From: Amorphochlora amoebiformis
Lineage: Eukaryota > Cercozoa > Chlorarachniophyceae
Assembly (NCBI GenBank): GCA_054601695.1
Contig: BAAHQB010000029.1
Span: forward strand, 62,001 to 126,000
Length of the DNA stretch: 64,000 nucleotides
Direction: 5' to 3'
A program made the translations under genes and the position numbers. Position 1 is the first letter of the stretch, and each line of letters opens with the position of its first letter. The notes under the pieces are model-generated. The model saw nothing but the letters and a program-made list of their open reading frames with translations, had not been told where the DNA came from and did not search any database. Shown here piece after piece: positions 1-59,668 of the stretch.

Positions 1-62
<62 letters not shown>

Positions 63-304
63 TATACGTGCACACTACGCAAAAATGAAACCTAAGTACA
101 AATACAACAAGTGCATATATTATATTATATTGTATTATATTGTATTATATTACATTATATTATATTAGGCTATATTATATTATATTATACTGTATTATAT
201 TATATTTTATCAGTGTTATACCATATAATATTACATTATATTACATTGTATTATATTATATTATATAATATTATGTTACATTATATATAAATATATAGAA
301 ATAT

Positions 305-338
<34 letters not shown>

Positions 339-540
339 ATGTATGTATGCAATGTATATATATATACAGTTTCGCGTAATATTCTACAAATGCATAAGAC
401 GAAAGCTGGCATCGAAGGGGAACATTAAGGGTATATATATACATACATATATTATATATATATATATATATGTATGTATATAATATATATATATATATGT
501 ATACATATGCATGTATATACATATATATATATATAATGCA
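1..540. repeat. TTA/TA/TATTA microsatellite block
   Basis: A (TTA)n run opens the window, followed by (TA)n and a degenerate ATTATATT-type array to about 290, then more (TA)n. Around 360-435 there is about 75 bp of complex sequence that is open on the minus strand but has no convincing splice partners, so I do not call it a gene. Confidence 0.85.
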
Positions 541-554
541 TATTCAATACTAGA

Positions 555-720
555 AGCTTTCATACCTGAAACAATTCCTCCGTAAAACCCAATGAGTAAA
601 TATCTGTTCTGATTGAAAACCCAATGAGTACCCAGCGGTTCTGATGCTTTTTAGGTGAAAATCCAATGAGTAAACAGCTGTTTTGATGCTTGTTCAGTGA
701 TTATGCGATTCTCTAAGGTT
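555..720. repeat. Degenerate minisatellite (CCAATGAGTA core)
   Basis: Three imperfect copies of a unit of about 45-60 bp, each with AAAACCCAATGAGTA followed by a TCTGTTCTGAT-like segment, near 575, 617 and 658. No coding potential is seen. To about 1100 the rest is simple AT sequence with one CTCAAG-containing segment. Confidence 0.7.
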
Positions 721-824
721 GAAACTAAGGTAAATAAGTGTTTTTTATTAACCGTTAGGGTGGAAACTTAGGTCCGACTCTATCTCAAGGCAGAAAGTTC
801 AGGGCTGCATCAATAAGACTAGTA

Positions 825-859
<35 letters not shown>

Positions 860-924
860 ATATATATTTTATATATATATATATATATAGATCTCAAGTC
901 ATAGTTCTATCAATAACACTAGTA

Positions 925-957
<33 letters not shown>

Positions 958-1109
958 TTACACGTACATATATACATATATATATATAATATATATATAT
1001 TTATATATATATATATATATATTTATCTTATATATTATATATACATATATATATGTATACTATATTAAATATGAATATATATACATATGTATATTATATG
1101 TATAATAGT

Positions 1110-1335
1110 AAGTAATACTTCACGAATACACCTAAACCTAACCAATTCCTTACCCAATCTAGCTTTCTCCGTCTAATACGTAACGTATACAAATACACCT
1201 AAATCTAACCATTCATAACAATCCGGTTTTTTTCCGTATAATACGTAATATATGCGAATACACCTAAAGCTAACCATTCCGAAACCTAATATAGCTTTCT
1301 CTCTATACGTTGGGCACCCTCTAACATCTCTTCTA
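1110..1335. repeat. Tandem repeat, about 75-bp unit, three copies
   Basis: Three diverged copies of a unit with 'AATACACCTAAA', 'CTAACCATTCC', 'TAGCTTTCTC' and 'TAATACGTAA' elements, near 1123, 1191 and 1255. Short open frames across it are not supported as genes. Confidence 0.75.
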
Positions 1336-1439
1336 AGAGGATGTCTTAAGTCTCTCATCGCAGCTAATGAGGATTCACCAGGTAAAAAAGAGATTTGAAT
1401 TTGAAATTTAAAAAAGAAAAAAAATTAAAATGGAATTCA

Positions 1440-1619
1440 AATATTTGATGGAATGGAATGACGGTATGTAAGTGTATAAATATATATATATATATATATA
1501 TATTACATATATATATAGATATGTATTATGTATTTAAATATATATGTAAGTAAATGCATAGTTTTATGTAAATGTACTTGTACGTATAAATATATTTTGT
1601 ACATACATATATAATACAC

Positions 1620-1657
<38 letters not shown>

Positions 1658-1684
1658 TATATTTACATAGATACATATTTATAT

Positions 1685-1719
<35 letters not shown>

Positions 1720-1740
1720 TTATTATATATGTACATATGT

Positions 1741-1786
<46 letters not shown>

Positions 1787-1880
1787 ATGAGAATATATAT
1801 ATATATATATACTATATGTGCGTATTACAAACATAAATTTATATCTTTCATAAACATATATATATATATATAATATACAT
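1440..1880. repeat. (TA)n microsatellite region
   Basis: Interrupted (TA)n with GTATGT and ACACAC patches. Nothing else is visible. Confidence 0.9.
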
Positions 1881-2645
1881 GTACTCTTACCCCAACAACA
1901 ATCCTAACCCACCCCAATAAGACTGGTTCTTGGTCCCTAGCTCGAACCTTAACCCTAACTCCAACCCAAACCCTACCCTAACCCTAGTCCTAACCCTGAC
2001 CTTAATCCTAACCTAACGCTAGCCATATTAACCTTCACCCTTACCCTAACCCTTACCTAACCCTAACCCTAACCCTAACCCTAACCCTAATCGTGTGCCT
2101 AAGAGTAAGACTACCCTAATCTTAACATTAAACCTAACCTTAAGCCTAACCCTAATATTAACCTTAACGCTAATGCTAACCCCCAACCTTAACCCTAACC
2201 CTAATTGTATCCTTGTAACTGTAACCCTACTCTGACCTTAACCCAAGCCCATATCCTAACCCTAACCTTAACCATAACCCTAACCTGAACCGTAACCCTA
2301 ACCTTAACCGTAGCCCTAACCTTAAGTAACCCTAACCTTAACCGTAACCCTAACCTTAACAGTAACCCTAAACTTAACCGTAACCCTAACCTTAACCGTA
2401 ACCCTAACCGGCTATGACTACCCTAATGGTAACATTAACCTTAACCCTAAGCAAACCCTATCCTTAACCTTAACTCTAACCCTAACCCTAACCCTAACCC
2501 TAACCCTAACCTTAACCTACACTAACCCAAGCGCAAACCACTAGCCTAAACTTAGACCTAAACCTAATCTTAACATTAACCCTAACTCTAACCCTAACCC
2601 TAACTCTAACCCTAACCCTAACCCTAACCCTAACCCTAAGCCAAT
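1880..2645. repeat. Interstitial telomere-like array (CCCTAA)n, degenerate
   Basis: About 760 bp dominated by CCCTAA/CCTTAA/CCGTAA variants in one orientation, with short perfect runs near 2057-2090, 2480-2510 and 2600-2640. The repeat equals the TTAGGG-type telomere. Degeneration and the flanking unique sequence on both sides argue against an active chromosome end. Confidence 0.9.
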
Positions 2646-2649
2646 CACT

Positions 2650-2869
2650 CCTTAGGCGCTGGGGTTGACGCTATGGGGTGGAGGCAGTGTTGTATAGAGA
2701 TTATGAAAAAGGTTATATAGTATTTTTAATATGTATATATCTAGATATACATGTAGAATTTTTGTAAATGTATGTATGTAGGGATGTATTTGTGTGGTGT
2801 TGGTTATTATGTTTTATTCTTATGTGAAGGTGTAGATGTTGTTTGTGTTAATATAGATGTATATGTATG

Positions 2870-2928
<59 letters not shown>

Positions 2929-2986
2929 TGTATGACTATGCATATGAAAATGTCTACAAATAATATATATATATACATATATATAT

Positions 2987-3017
<31 letters not shown>

Positions 3018-3172
3018 CTAGATATAATATATAGATATGCAGTTATGTGAATATATATATATATATATCTATATATATAATATCTACATAATATATATAT
3101 ATATATATATGCATATAATACATCTATGTGTGTACATACATGCATATATACATATATATATATATATATAAG

Positions 3173-3203
<31 letters not shown>

Positions 3204-3248
3204 CTATATACATATGTATATTTATATACACATGTATATTTATATATT

Positions 3249-3280
<32 letters not shown>

Positions 3281-3330
3281 AATATATATATACCCACTTA
3301 AATATATGTATGTATATATATCAGGCCTTC
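2650..3330. repeat. (TA)n region with short unique head
   Basis: About 180 bp of complex AT-rich sequence (2650-2850) is followed by nearly continuous (TA)n. The translated Ile/Tyr repeats are not genes. Confidence 0.85.
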
Positions 3331-3424
3331 CAATCAATTGAAAAGAGATACCCTCAAGGTTTAAAATCGAACACAATTCACCCCAACATACCTCCCTATC
3401 CTAATTCCTTCTCTGTCACTTAGG

Positions 3425-3825
3425 ACCCCTTCTATTCTCTCTCTTTCTCCCTCTCCCGATTCGTCTCTCATGTTCTTTCTCGCTCTCTCGCTCGCTCTCT
3501 CTCTCTCTCTCTCTCCCACTCTCCCTTTCTCCCTCCTTCCCACTCTTTTTCTCACTCTCCTTCTCCATCTCTCCCTCTCCCCCTCCCTTTGTCTCTCTGC
3601 CTCCGTTTCTCTTCCGTACTCTCTCTCTCTTTCTCTCTCTCTCGATCGCTCCCCCTCTCGAATTCTCTCACCTCCTCTCTCTCTTTCTCTCTTTCTCTCT
3701 CTCTCGCTCCCTCTCGGTCTGTGTCGCTCGCTAGCTCTCTCAATCTCTCTCTCGCTGTCGCTCTCTCTCTGTGTGTTTCTTTTTCTTCCTTGTGTCTACG
3801 TCTCCAGCCGTCCGATCCGCCCTCT
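3425..3825. repeat. Pyrimidine-rich (CT)n-like tract
   Basis: About 400 bp of CTCTCT interrupted by CGCT and TTTC. It gives Leu/Ser-rich frames on + and Arg/Glu-rich frames on -, all attributable to composition. Confidence 0.9.
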
Positions 3826-3834
3826 CTTCATATT

Positions 3835-3837
3835 ATA

Positions 3838-3874
<37 letters not shown>

Positions 3875-3879
3875 GTTTG

Positions 3880-3938
<59 letters not shown>

Positions 3939-4020
3939 ATATATGTATATTATATACATACTATATATGTATATATATATATATATAATCTATATACCTA
4001 TAACAGCATTAAGCCTATAT

Positions 4021-4069
<49 letters not shown>

Positions 4070-4072
4070 CAT

Positions 4073-4128
<56 letters not shown>

Positions 4129-4199
4129 ATAAACTACATTTGAATATATCGAGGCCTACATGGTGATTGTTCATGTCTCCACTCTTGTCACATTATATG

Positions 4200-4252
<53 letters not shown>

Positions 4253-4346
4253 TAATATAGATATGTGTATATAGGCCTGGATGATGATTCGTTCATGTCG
4301 CTACTTCACTCGTTTAAACCCAAAGCTACAAGCTCAAATGTTAGAA

Positions 4347-4398
<52 letters not shown>

Positions 4399-4555
4399 GT
4401 ATATATTATTAAACATATACGATACATACATGTTTAAACATATACAATACATACATATATGTATATATAACATATGTACATACATATATATATATATATA
4501 TAAGTAATATTTAATTATATAAATATATATATATATATATTATATACACACACAC
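3835..4555. repeat. (TA)n with a short tandem duplication
   Basis: (TA)n containing two diverged copies of a segment beginning AGGCCT and containing GATTGTTCATGTC / GATTCGTTCATGTC (about 4151-4195 and 4273-4330). These resemble the decayed exon or intron duplicates seen elsewhere in the window. Confidence 0.7.
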
Positions 4556-4559
4556 CCCT

Positions 4560-4781
4560 TCATATCTGACAAAATTACCTAATCATAGGCCCTATACAGA
4601 GATACCGGAGTCGACGTCGTTCGCAAAGCTTTCAGGGCCGCGAAAAAGGTCTTAAAAAAAAAAAATCGTAATTCTTCGCTAAAGATTTTAAGTTTCTTAA
4701 CCCTAATAGGCGACCAGACACTTGCAGAGTGCCAGGGCGCTCTCGAGACAGCATATCGTTGGATATGAGGTTACATTAGTG

Positions 4782-4790
<9 letters not shown>
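4560..4790 (-). other. Possible exon remnants, minus strand
   Basis: About 230 bp of complex, GC-richer sequence inside (TA)n. On the minus strand a 23-codon open stretch (about 4579-4650) ends at a possible AG|GTAATT donor, and a second open stretch covers about 4703-4775. Composition resembles the real exons to the right, but I could not build a phase-consistent model or recognise a product. It may be part of an unrecognised gene or a decayed copy. Confidence 0.25.
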
Positions 4791-4857
<67 letters not shown>

Positions 4858-4981
4858 ATATATATATATATATACATATATATAAATGATATATGTATAA
4901 ATATGTACAGATAGATATATATCGTTGGATATGATGTGTATAGTAGGAGAGAAACAGGGCTACATAAGTGTGTGCTATACT

Positions 4982-5034
<53 letters not shown>

Positions 5035-5075
5035 GATATGAGGAGTGTTGTAAGACAATTATGGATACATGAGTA

Positions 5076-5123
<48 letters not shown>

Positions 5124-5212
5124 ACATAATACATACATATATACATGCGCATATATACATATATATATATATATATATACATATATATGTGTATACATGT
5201 ATATATAATACA

Positions 5213-5299
<87 letters not shown>

Positions 5300-5423
5300 C
5301 TTTACATAATATATATATATATAATTATGTGTGTGTGCACATATAACATATACATATATATACAAAGATATACATATATATACGTATATATATATATATA
5401 TATATATGTCTATATATGTATTC

Positions 5424-5482
<59 letters not shown>

Positions 5483-5532
5483 TGTATGTATGCATGTATG
5501 TATGTTTGTACACACATACACACATATATACC

Positions 5533-5568
<36 letters not shown>

Positions 5569-5592
5569 CTTGATGTATATATATATATATTG

Positions 5593-5627
<35 letters not shown>

Positions 5628-5694
5628 CATATTTATATACATATGTATATGTGTATATGCATATACGTATATATGTATACATGTCTATGTATGC

Positions 5695-5727
<33 letters not shown>

Positions 5728-5770
5728 GTTATCTGTATTTATGTATGTACACACATACACAATATATACT

Positions 5771-5802
<32 letters not shown>

Positions 5803-5877
5803 GTATATATATATTATATATATGTATATAGTTATCTGTATGTATGTATGTACACACATACATAATATATACTTATT

Positions 5878-5908
<31 letters not shown>

Positions 5909-5928
5909 GCACACACGTATACATGTAG

Positions 5929-5959
<31 letters not shown>

Positions 5960-6010
5960 ATATATGTGTGTGTGTGTATATATATATAAATATATCTATA
6001 TTCAAACATT
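4755..6010. repeat. (TA)n with TCGTTGGATATGA triplicate and (TATG)n
   Basis: (TA)n with three spaced copies of a CGTTGGATATGA-containing segment (about 4757, 4922 and 5028) and a clean (TATG)n run at about 5455-5505. A further near-duplicate pair is at 5725-5765 and 5830-5872 (GTTATCTGTAT...GTACACACATAC). Confidence 0.8.
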
Positions 6011-6033
6011 ACACATACAAATATCACATTATT

Positions 6034-6127
6034 CAAAGGTATTTGAATCGACGTGCTTGCGAATCTGGGGAGAAGAGGCCAAGAAGAGGTCATTCGTCAA
6101 CCAGAGAGAGCTTGATGAGGAGAGAGA

Positions 6128-6176
<49 letters not shown>

Positions 6177-6277
6177 AAGAGAGAGGGAGTGAGTCATGGA
6201 GATGCAGTTAGAGAGGGAGAGATGGAAACATTCAGAGAAGAGACGTCATGTAAGAAAGGAGCTCTGGGAAGATTAGG

Positions 6278-6330
<53 letters not shown>

Positions 6331-6505
6331 GATATAAATATATATATATATATATATTTATATATATTTATATATATTTATATATGTATAATATATATAT
6401 ATATATATACATATATATTTAACACAGGAAACACCTATCTGTGGTACATGGATTTTTAGTATTCGCGATAGCGATTGCCTCAGATGAAGCTGCATTAGTC
6501 AAGGT
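6034..6505 (-). CDS. Possible C-terminal two-exon fragment, unrecognised product
   Basis: On the minus strand an exon at about 6449-6503 (preceded by TGCAG, ending at G|GTGTTT) joins in phase to an exon at about 6039-6070 (preceded by a long CT tract and CCCCAG) that ends in TGA. The joined tail would be about 28 residues, rich in Leu/Ile/Arg. The GA-rich + strand at 6110-6240 is then the polypyrimidine tract of this intron. No upstream exons were found, so this is weak. Confidence 0.25.
6110..6245. repeat. GA-rich tract
   Basis: AGAGAG/GAAAGAG purine tract on the + strand. It reads as a polypyrimidine tract for minus-strand splicing if the weak exon next to it is real. Confidence 0.8.
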
Positions 6506-6506
6506 T

Positions 6507-6640
<134 letters not shown>

Positions 6641-6663
6641 CATATATATATATATGTGTGTAC

Positions 6664-6733
<70 letters not shown>

Positions 6734-6768
6734 TGTGTGTGTGTATATATATTATACTAAATTACCTA

Positions 6769-6802
<34 letters not shown>

Positions 6803-6810
6803 ATATATAC

Positions 6811-7194
6811 ATTTAATGATCTAGATTATACAAACTTTCATTGTACATATATACATGAAAGTTTGTACACATAAATACATATACATATGTAATAATATAT
6901 ATATATATATATATATATTCTATCTATATTTAGGTCATAGCTAAGAACGATCGTCGCTAGCATAACTCCAACAGTCAGTAGTGAAATACGCAGTTTAGCG
7001 ACGCCGGTGCCACTCTTACGTACATACCTTTACACTAGTTACAATTGCCAAATACTATATTCATATAGTCTGTTCATGATATCATAAATTATATATATAT
7101 ATATATAAGTAACAATTTAATGATCTAGATTATACAAACTTTCATTGTACATATATACATGAAAGTTTGTACACATAAATACTTATACATATAT

Positions 7195-7232
<38 letters not shown>

Positions 7233-7421
7233 TATCTATATTTAGGTCATAGCTAAGAACGATCGTCGCTAGCATAACTCCAACAGTCAGTAGTGAAATA
7301 CGCAGTTTAGCGACGCCGGTGCCACTCTTACGTACATACCTTTACACTAGTTACAATTGCCAAATACTAGTAGCTCAGGCTGACTCATACTAGTCTGTTC
7401 ATGAGTATCATGAATTCTGTA
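6811..7421. repeat. Tandem direct duplication, 303-bp period, with hairpin
   Basis: Unit 1 (about 6811-7091) and unit 2 (about 7114-7421) are near identical over most of their length, including GCTAAGAACGATCGTCG and CGACGCCGGTGCCACTC. Each carries a near-perfect palindrome of about 37 bp (ACAAACTTTCA / TGAAAGTTTGT arms) at about 6830 and 7136. Neither strand is open. The units lie just downstream of the LRR gene stop. Confidence 0.9.
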
Positions 7422-7677
7422 ACTATATAAAGTAGCACTTATTCGATCTAGCATAACTAACAGATCTATGATCTAGAGATACAACCTAGACAACTACTAC
7501 GTAGTACTAGACTAGCTCTACGTCTACTAGGTCTAGAGTAAGGGGCTACGGGCATTGTATTAGTCTAGTGGACTGGAGCTAGTACACTATAAATCATGAC
7601 TCGGGTGGTGGTGTCTAGATCGAATATTGCAAAATTTTAGAATTATAGAATTTTTGCAGGCGTTTCTATTCTTCTAT
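7375..7677. other. CTAG/GTAC-rich intergenic spacer, 3' of LRR gene
   Basis: About 300 bp with roughly ten CTAG tetranucleotides and several GTAC, unlike the (TA)n introns. It lies directly 3' of the minus-strand LRR gene. The same composition recurs at two other 3' spacers in the window. Confidence 0.7.
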
Positions 7678-7869
7678 CTAGTCGATATCCTGCTTTCTTC
7701 GAAGCAACTCTTCCACGTCGACCATGCTGCGATCGATCGCCTCGCCGTCTTCATTTCTTACTACGGACATCGAGTCCTTGCTCTTCATCGGGATGGTAAG
7801 CGTTTCCAAGGGTTCCATTTCCTGGGATATCGTATATCGTATATTTCTATGCCATAGTATGTAATATGT

Positions 7870-7915
<46 letters not shown>

Positions 7916-7951
7916 ATACATGTATATACTTAAATGCTAAACGTATAATGC

Positions 7952-7988
<37 letters not shown>

Positions 7989-8132
7989 CATATATATATA
8001 TATATTTATATATGTAAATATATTTATATATTTATGTTTTTTGTATATATATACAATTAGAAATCCTTTACAAAAAAGTTACACACACACGCATATATAC
8101 ACACACCCACACACACATATATATATACATAC

Positions 8133-8198
<66 letters not shown>

Positions 8199-9007
8199 AT
8201 GCAGACACATACAAAAGAGTGGTACGGTAGAGTGAATTACCATCTTGGATTCGTCGACAATAACAGCACCCAAGCCTGTCTTGTACGTTGTCGTATTGGG
8301 GCGATTATCTGGAAAAAAAGGACCCCAAGGGTGTAAAAGGAAAAAAGGAAGGAAAAATTCGCGTCAGAAACACTGCATAGGTTTCACCTACTTAACAATA
8401 AAATAGTAAAATTAAATCGGTAAATCTTCCTTGATGAGGTATAGATAGGGATAGAGAGAGAGAGAGAAGACTAGAAAAAAGAGAGAGAAAGAGAGAGAGA
8501 AAGTGAGAGAGAGAGAGGACAGTCAAAGTGGTGTGGAGAAGGCCATTCATATCCCTACCGCTGTCCGTAGGGTCGTCAATCCAAATTGTCATCTCCTCTC
8601 CTGTGTGATTTTTATATTCCCAGTTGAGGTCAAGGGCGTAGTGCAGAGCAGGTATGCCATATTCCTCGGATATTCTGAGATTTTGGGTTAGATATGTCCA
8701 GTATCACTCTAATACTCCCTTTACCTTCACTTCTCGTCCATGTATAACTATGGGTATGAATGTGTTTTAAATTATACTTCCTTTATTCTTACTTCTAGAC
8801 TGGGATAAGGAGGGTGGGGAGGGAATGGGACGTAAAATAGGTGTGAATAATGATAATTCAGTACATGTATATGTATATATATATATATATACATGTGTAT
8901 TCTGTGTAATATGAATATTATAAATGAATATATATATATATATAGATATATATATGTATATGTATGTATATATGTAATAAACGGTATGTTCTCATTTCTA
9001 CACATAT

Positions 9008-9100
<93 letters not shown>

Positions 9101-9557
9101 TGCACGTTTGTACATAAACACCTTCATATCCACATTTATTTATGAGTTTTCAAGAAGTACTAACCCGTTGTCCCAAACTACAATGGACTCGATAGCTTCG
9201 TTCTTGACGAGAGCCTTGGAAATCGCGATGGCACCTTCATCTCCGATATGGTTTTGTCTGAGATCCAAGTGCTTCAGCCTGGAGGAAATATTTCAGTGGT
9301 TATATGTATATGTGTACGTGTGTATCGGTATGAATATATTTAGAAATACTCATACATATAAATTTATAGATATGTATGTATATATACATGTATATATAAT
9401 ATATATATATATATGCATATTTGTGCTTATCTGTATTAAAATGATACATATACATATGTATGTGTATTTATAACATTATAATTTTTATGGATATAAATGT
9501 CATATATAAACATATATTATATATATATATATATATATGTATTATATATATTTATAC

Positions 9558-9613
<56 letters not shown>

Positions 9614-9765
9614 TATTGTATATCATTCTCTTGCACCTATCATTTACTCTAAGGGCTTCGGCCAGTGCTTCTGCACCCTCCCGGCCTGGATTGTGTAATA
9701 TAAATATATACATAGTATATATAGTATATATGTATATATGTATATATATCTAAATATAATATATT

Positions 9766-9830
<65 letters not shown>

Positions 9831-10030
9831 ATATTTGAGGGCATTTACAATGAGAGATTGCTAGGTTAGCAGTAGGATCTTCGAAGGAAGGCGCGTTAAG
9901 GTGTTTTAAGTGATGAATAAAATACCTATATTGCAGTTGGCAAGGTTAAGGTCTTCGATGTTATCATTCACCTTAAGCATTTCAGCGAGGGCCTTAGTAG
10001 TTGGGTATTGGAAGGGTGTGTGGTTTGTAT

Positions 10031-10075
<45 letters not shown>

Positions 10076-10120
10076 GCATACATTTACATACATCTAAAAT
10101 TTAAAATATGTAATGCTTTC

Positions 10121-10156
<36 letters not shown>

Positions 10157-10193
10157 AAAGCATATAAACAGTATATAAACATTCATGAAAATA

Positions 10194-10246
<53 letters not shown>

Positions 10247-10261
10247 TATATATAAATATAT

Positions 10262-10298
<37 letters not shown>

Positions 10299-11949
10299 TA
10301 TACGTATTTAAGTATGTTATACATAAATAAAAAAGTATATATATTATGTATGTATAACATACACATGTGTGTTAAATATACGTAAGCACACATACATTCA
10401 TACACATATACATAAGTAATTCTCCTGAGTAGTGTCTGCACACACCTTTGCTCCCTTGTCTCCAATCTTGTTGTGCCATAAGCACAAACGCCTCAGCCCC
10501 GTGTTGTTGTGCGTCAAAACGTCCGCAATCGCTGCGAGAGGTTTGAGTGAGTCATGTGAAAGCACAAAATCGCCCAAAACAAGCCTCTTTTTTCACCTTG
10601 AGCTCCTCGGGCCCTGATTTTATTTCCGTAGAGGCTGAGGATATCAATTTCATCATTGACCTAATGTAAGATGATAAATGTTAGGACGAGGCAAGACTGC
10701 AATATGAGGGATGATGCAGCATTTATGTTACATGCATGTTATGTATCCGTGTGTATATCTGAACTATGAATGTATCTGGGAGTCCATGGTGGTTTTTATG
10801 TTACCGCCAGTGCCTCAGCGATCATCTCTGCGCCTTTGCTCGTCATCTCTTGTTGCTGAGCAACACACTTACTCATAGACTGAAATCAATGATTTATCGT
10901 TGAGCTTACGCAAATGCGAACTTTTTTGAGAACCCGGTTCTTCTTCAGCATGCCGGCGATATGCGCGACCTGCAAGTGATGAAATATATCAGAATAAAGC
11001 AATGCATCTTGAGTTACGAAAGCAATTCGTACCCCGAAATCGTGCATTTGACAGTCGACCATAACAAGCTCGGTCATATACTTCTCCCTCAAGAACGCCT
11101 GGAATACGGAAAATAAGGTATACACAACCTTAACGCCTAATCCTGGGTACTTTTGCGATCGCTTCCACCGCCGTTGCGAACTTGAACATGTCTTCGTACA
11201 TGAAATAGGCTGTGCGGCCCCGATTTGCGGTGAAGGCGTTGTCTCCTCCAATCCGAAACATTACGTCCTCGACGCTCGTTCCAAACGTTTGCTGGGGTAC
11301 ATTGGTACTTGAGCAATAGCTCCAAGGGAATTGCAAAAATGTGAGATCACCTCAAAGTATGTCATGTTACTGTCAACGCCGTGCGGAATCGCCCACTTGT
11401 CAATCTCCTCGTCAGTCATGAACCCAGGACCCCACTCCACCTCACCTAGATTCTCAATTTTAGTAACTCTGCGAGAAGCACACATTCAAAAGCATTATTA
11501 CACATGAATATCAGAGTTATCTCACGTTGGTACATATCCTCTATTCCCTTCATACGGAGCTCCTCTGGGTCTACCATTTCTCCCAGCTTCCGCCCATTCC
11601 ACTCTGCTTGTTTTGTGTACCGCACTATTGCATCCCTCTTGTTGGGCCGTGCATTCTTCCAGGGAATGCTTAACGCGCGTCGGAACCTTACCTTACATTT
11701 AGGGGGGGGAATTCACCTTAGATGGATTTTGAATACACAGTAGGACCTGGGTACCTGCTGTTGTTTTCGAATATTCCCCCGTACAGCATGATCTCTGGAC
11801 CGTAAAAACTTGCCCAGGTGAGGCGAAGAACTATACGGCGTTGTTAGAAGACTATATACAAGCACAACCAAGATACACACTGATCGTGGTCGCAGAAAGT
11901 CGCTGAAAGCCATCCACAGCGTCCTTGCAATCCGCGAATAATATTCCAA
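7678..11949 (-). CDS. Leucine-rich-repeat (LRR-RI type) protein with N-terminal membrane anchor
   Basis: Fifteen exons joined in phase, 1521 nt, 506 residues: 11755-11949, 11534-11691, 11351-11468, 11151-11291, 11033-11098, 10910-10969, 10805-10879, 10597-10660, 10446-10531, 9926-9992, 9637-9685, 9165-9278, 8559-8674, 8241-8308, 7678-7821 (stop TAG). Residues about 24-35 are a hydrophobic segment after a basic N-terminus, so a signal-anchor is likely. Residues about 204-398 hold RNase-inhibitor-type repeats such as '[17 protein letters not shown]' and '[16 protein letters not shown]', roughly one repeat per exon. The N-terminal (about 66-200) and C-terminal (about 400-506, acidic) parts are not recognised. 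The known role of such LRRs is protein binding. The target is unknown. It is divergent from eIF3c with a 67-bp gap. The first exon is the least certain part. Confidence 0.8.
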
Positions 11950-12016
11950 TGATTATCGGCGGGGAAATAATTCTTCGGCATCTCGGCGGTATAGGGAGCT
12001 TTCTACTCCGTGGGGC
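11950..12016. promoter_or_regulatory. Compact bidirectional promoter gap
   Basis: Only 67 bp separate the proposed start codons of the LRR gene (-) and eIF3c (+). It is GC-richer than the surrounding introns (GGCGGGG, CTCGGCGG). I see no clear TATA box. 5'UTRs and core promoters must be very short or overlap. Confidence 0.55.
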
Positions 12017-17743
<5,727 letters not shown>

Positions 17744-18222
17744 TGATTGAGTCTGACGCGAGCACTTTAAGCTAATAATTTCTGTATTGAGGAAAAGCTT
17801 AACATGCTTACGTAAGAACATTTAGACGTACTACTAGTACTAGTAGTACTAGACGTATGATCTATGAATGTACCGATTTATGCACGCGCATTTTGATAGT
17901 AAATTAGATGTTCTGATTATCTAGAAAACAATTCAGGTCTACAAGAATTGGGATGAAACGCATCAGTGCGTACAAGTATGTAGTATCAAGAGTGTGCGTA
18001 CACGCACTCTTATGCCATGATACGTATATATCATATGGTATACGAATACAGAATACTACTACTAGTACTGGACTCTAGAGACTAGTACTTTACCTAGTCT
18101 ACAAAATTTACATGTACGTACGTACGCATAGTATTGTAATGTGCGTATACGTACCATATTCGTAATATCGTATACGTACTTTTTTGCATACGTAAAATTA
18201 CCAGATGTACGCATGCGCATGA

Positions 18223-18292
<70 letters not shown>

Positions 18293-18828
18293 TAGATATT
18301 GATAGAGATGTCACTGATCAATTCCGCCACTTGATACGATATACTACATGTATACGGCTAGACGGTACCTAGGGTACGTACTAGACTGAGTACGTACGCA
18401 TGGTACGTCTAGACGTAGTACAGGTGTATCTACTAGATATATGTACTAGATGTAGTACTACTAGAATTAGTACAAGATCTAGAAGATACATACCAGCACT
18501 AGCTAGACTAGGTAAACTTGCGTATAAATCTTGATGACATATATGGGCCTAGACATACTCAGATGCAAAAACCTAGATATATTTACTAGATTTAAATTAT
18601 CAAACGAATACAAAATAACACTAGTAGTAGGAATATTCAATAGTAGTAGATCACCAAGTAGAGCCTACATGTCTAGCATGTATGTATAACCATCGGAGAA
18701 AATTAGATTCGCCGCGGTCATGATTACATTAAGTTCAAAACTTATCTCCTGAAAATCACTTGAGACAAGCTACCATTCCGAATGCATCAAACGCATCTTT
18801 ATAAAACTGTGCGGACCTGGGGTAGACT
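17744..18828. other. Convergent intergenic spacer, CTAG/GTAC-rich
   Basis: About 1.1 kb between the eIF3c stop and the RBR-gene stop. It is exceptionally rich in CTAG, GTAC and ACTAGT-like words (for example 17830-17860, 18055-18125, 18355-18500), with one pure (TA)n block at about 18226-18290. No open reading frame, tRNA or other gene was seen. It presumably holds both genes' 3'UTRs and poly(A) sites. Confidence 0.75.
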
Positions 18829-52973
<34,145 letters not shown>

Positions 52974-53120
52974 TCAGAAGCCGTTATATCGGCCTGCCCG
53001 AGACTCCCAATGGTGAAGCAACAGGAGAGATTGTCACGGTGGCCTGGGTGGGGAAACTCCCGGAAAGAAGAGATGTGAATTCTATCCCCTTGCCGTTGTT
53101 TTTATTTCCAATGGGCTCCG
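52974..53120. promoter_or_regulatory. Divergent promoter region, RBR gene / pyruvate kinase
   Basis: 147 bp between the proposed start codons (217 bp if pyruvate kinase starts at 53190). GC-rich, no (TA)n. A shared bidirectional promoter is inferred from geometry alone. Confidence 0.45.

Positions 53121-59668
<6,548 letters not shown>

Noticed and set aside
1880-2645. True chromosome end
   Set aside because: The CCCTAA array is degenerate, internal, and flanked by other sequence on both sides.
3470-3838. Leu/Ser-rich and Arg/Glu-rich frames over pyrimidine or purine tracts (also 6110-6240, 29806-30000, 42680-43000, 49700-49860)
   Set aside because: Composition artefacts of (CT)n/(GA)n. Frames exist on both strands and no motif is seen.
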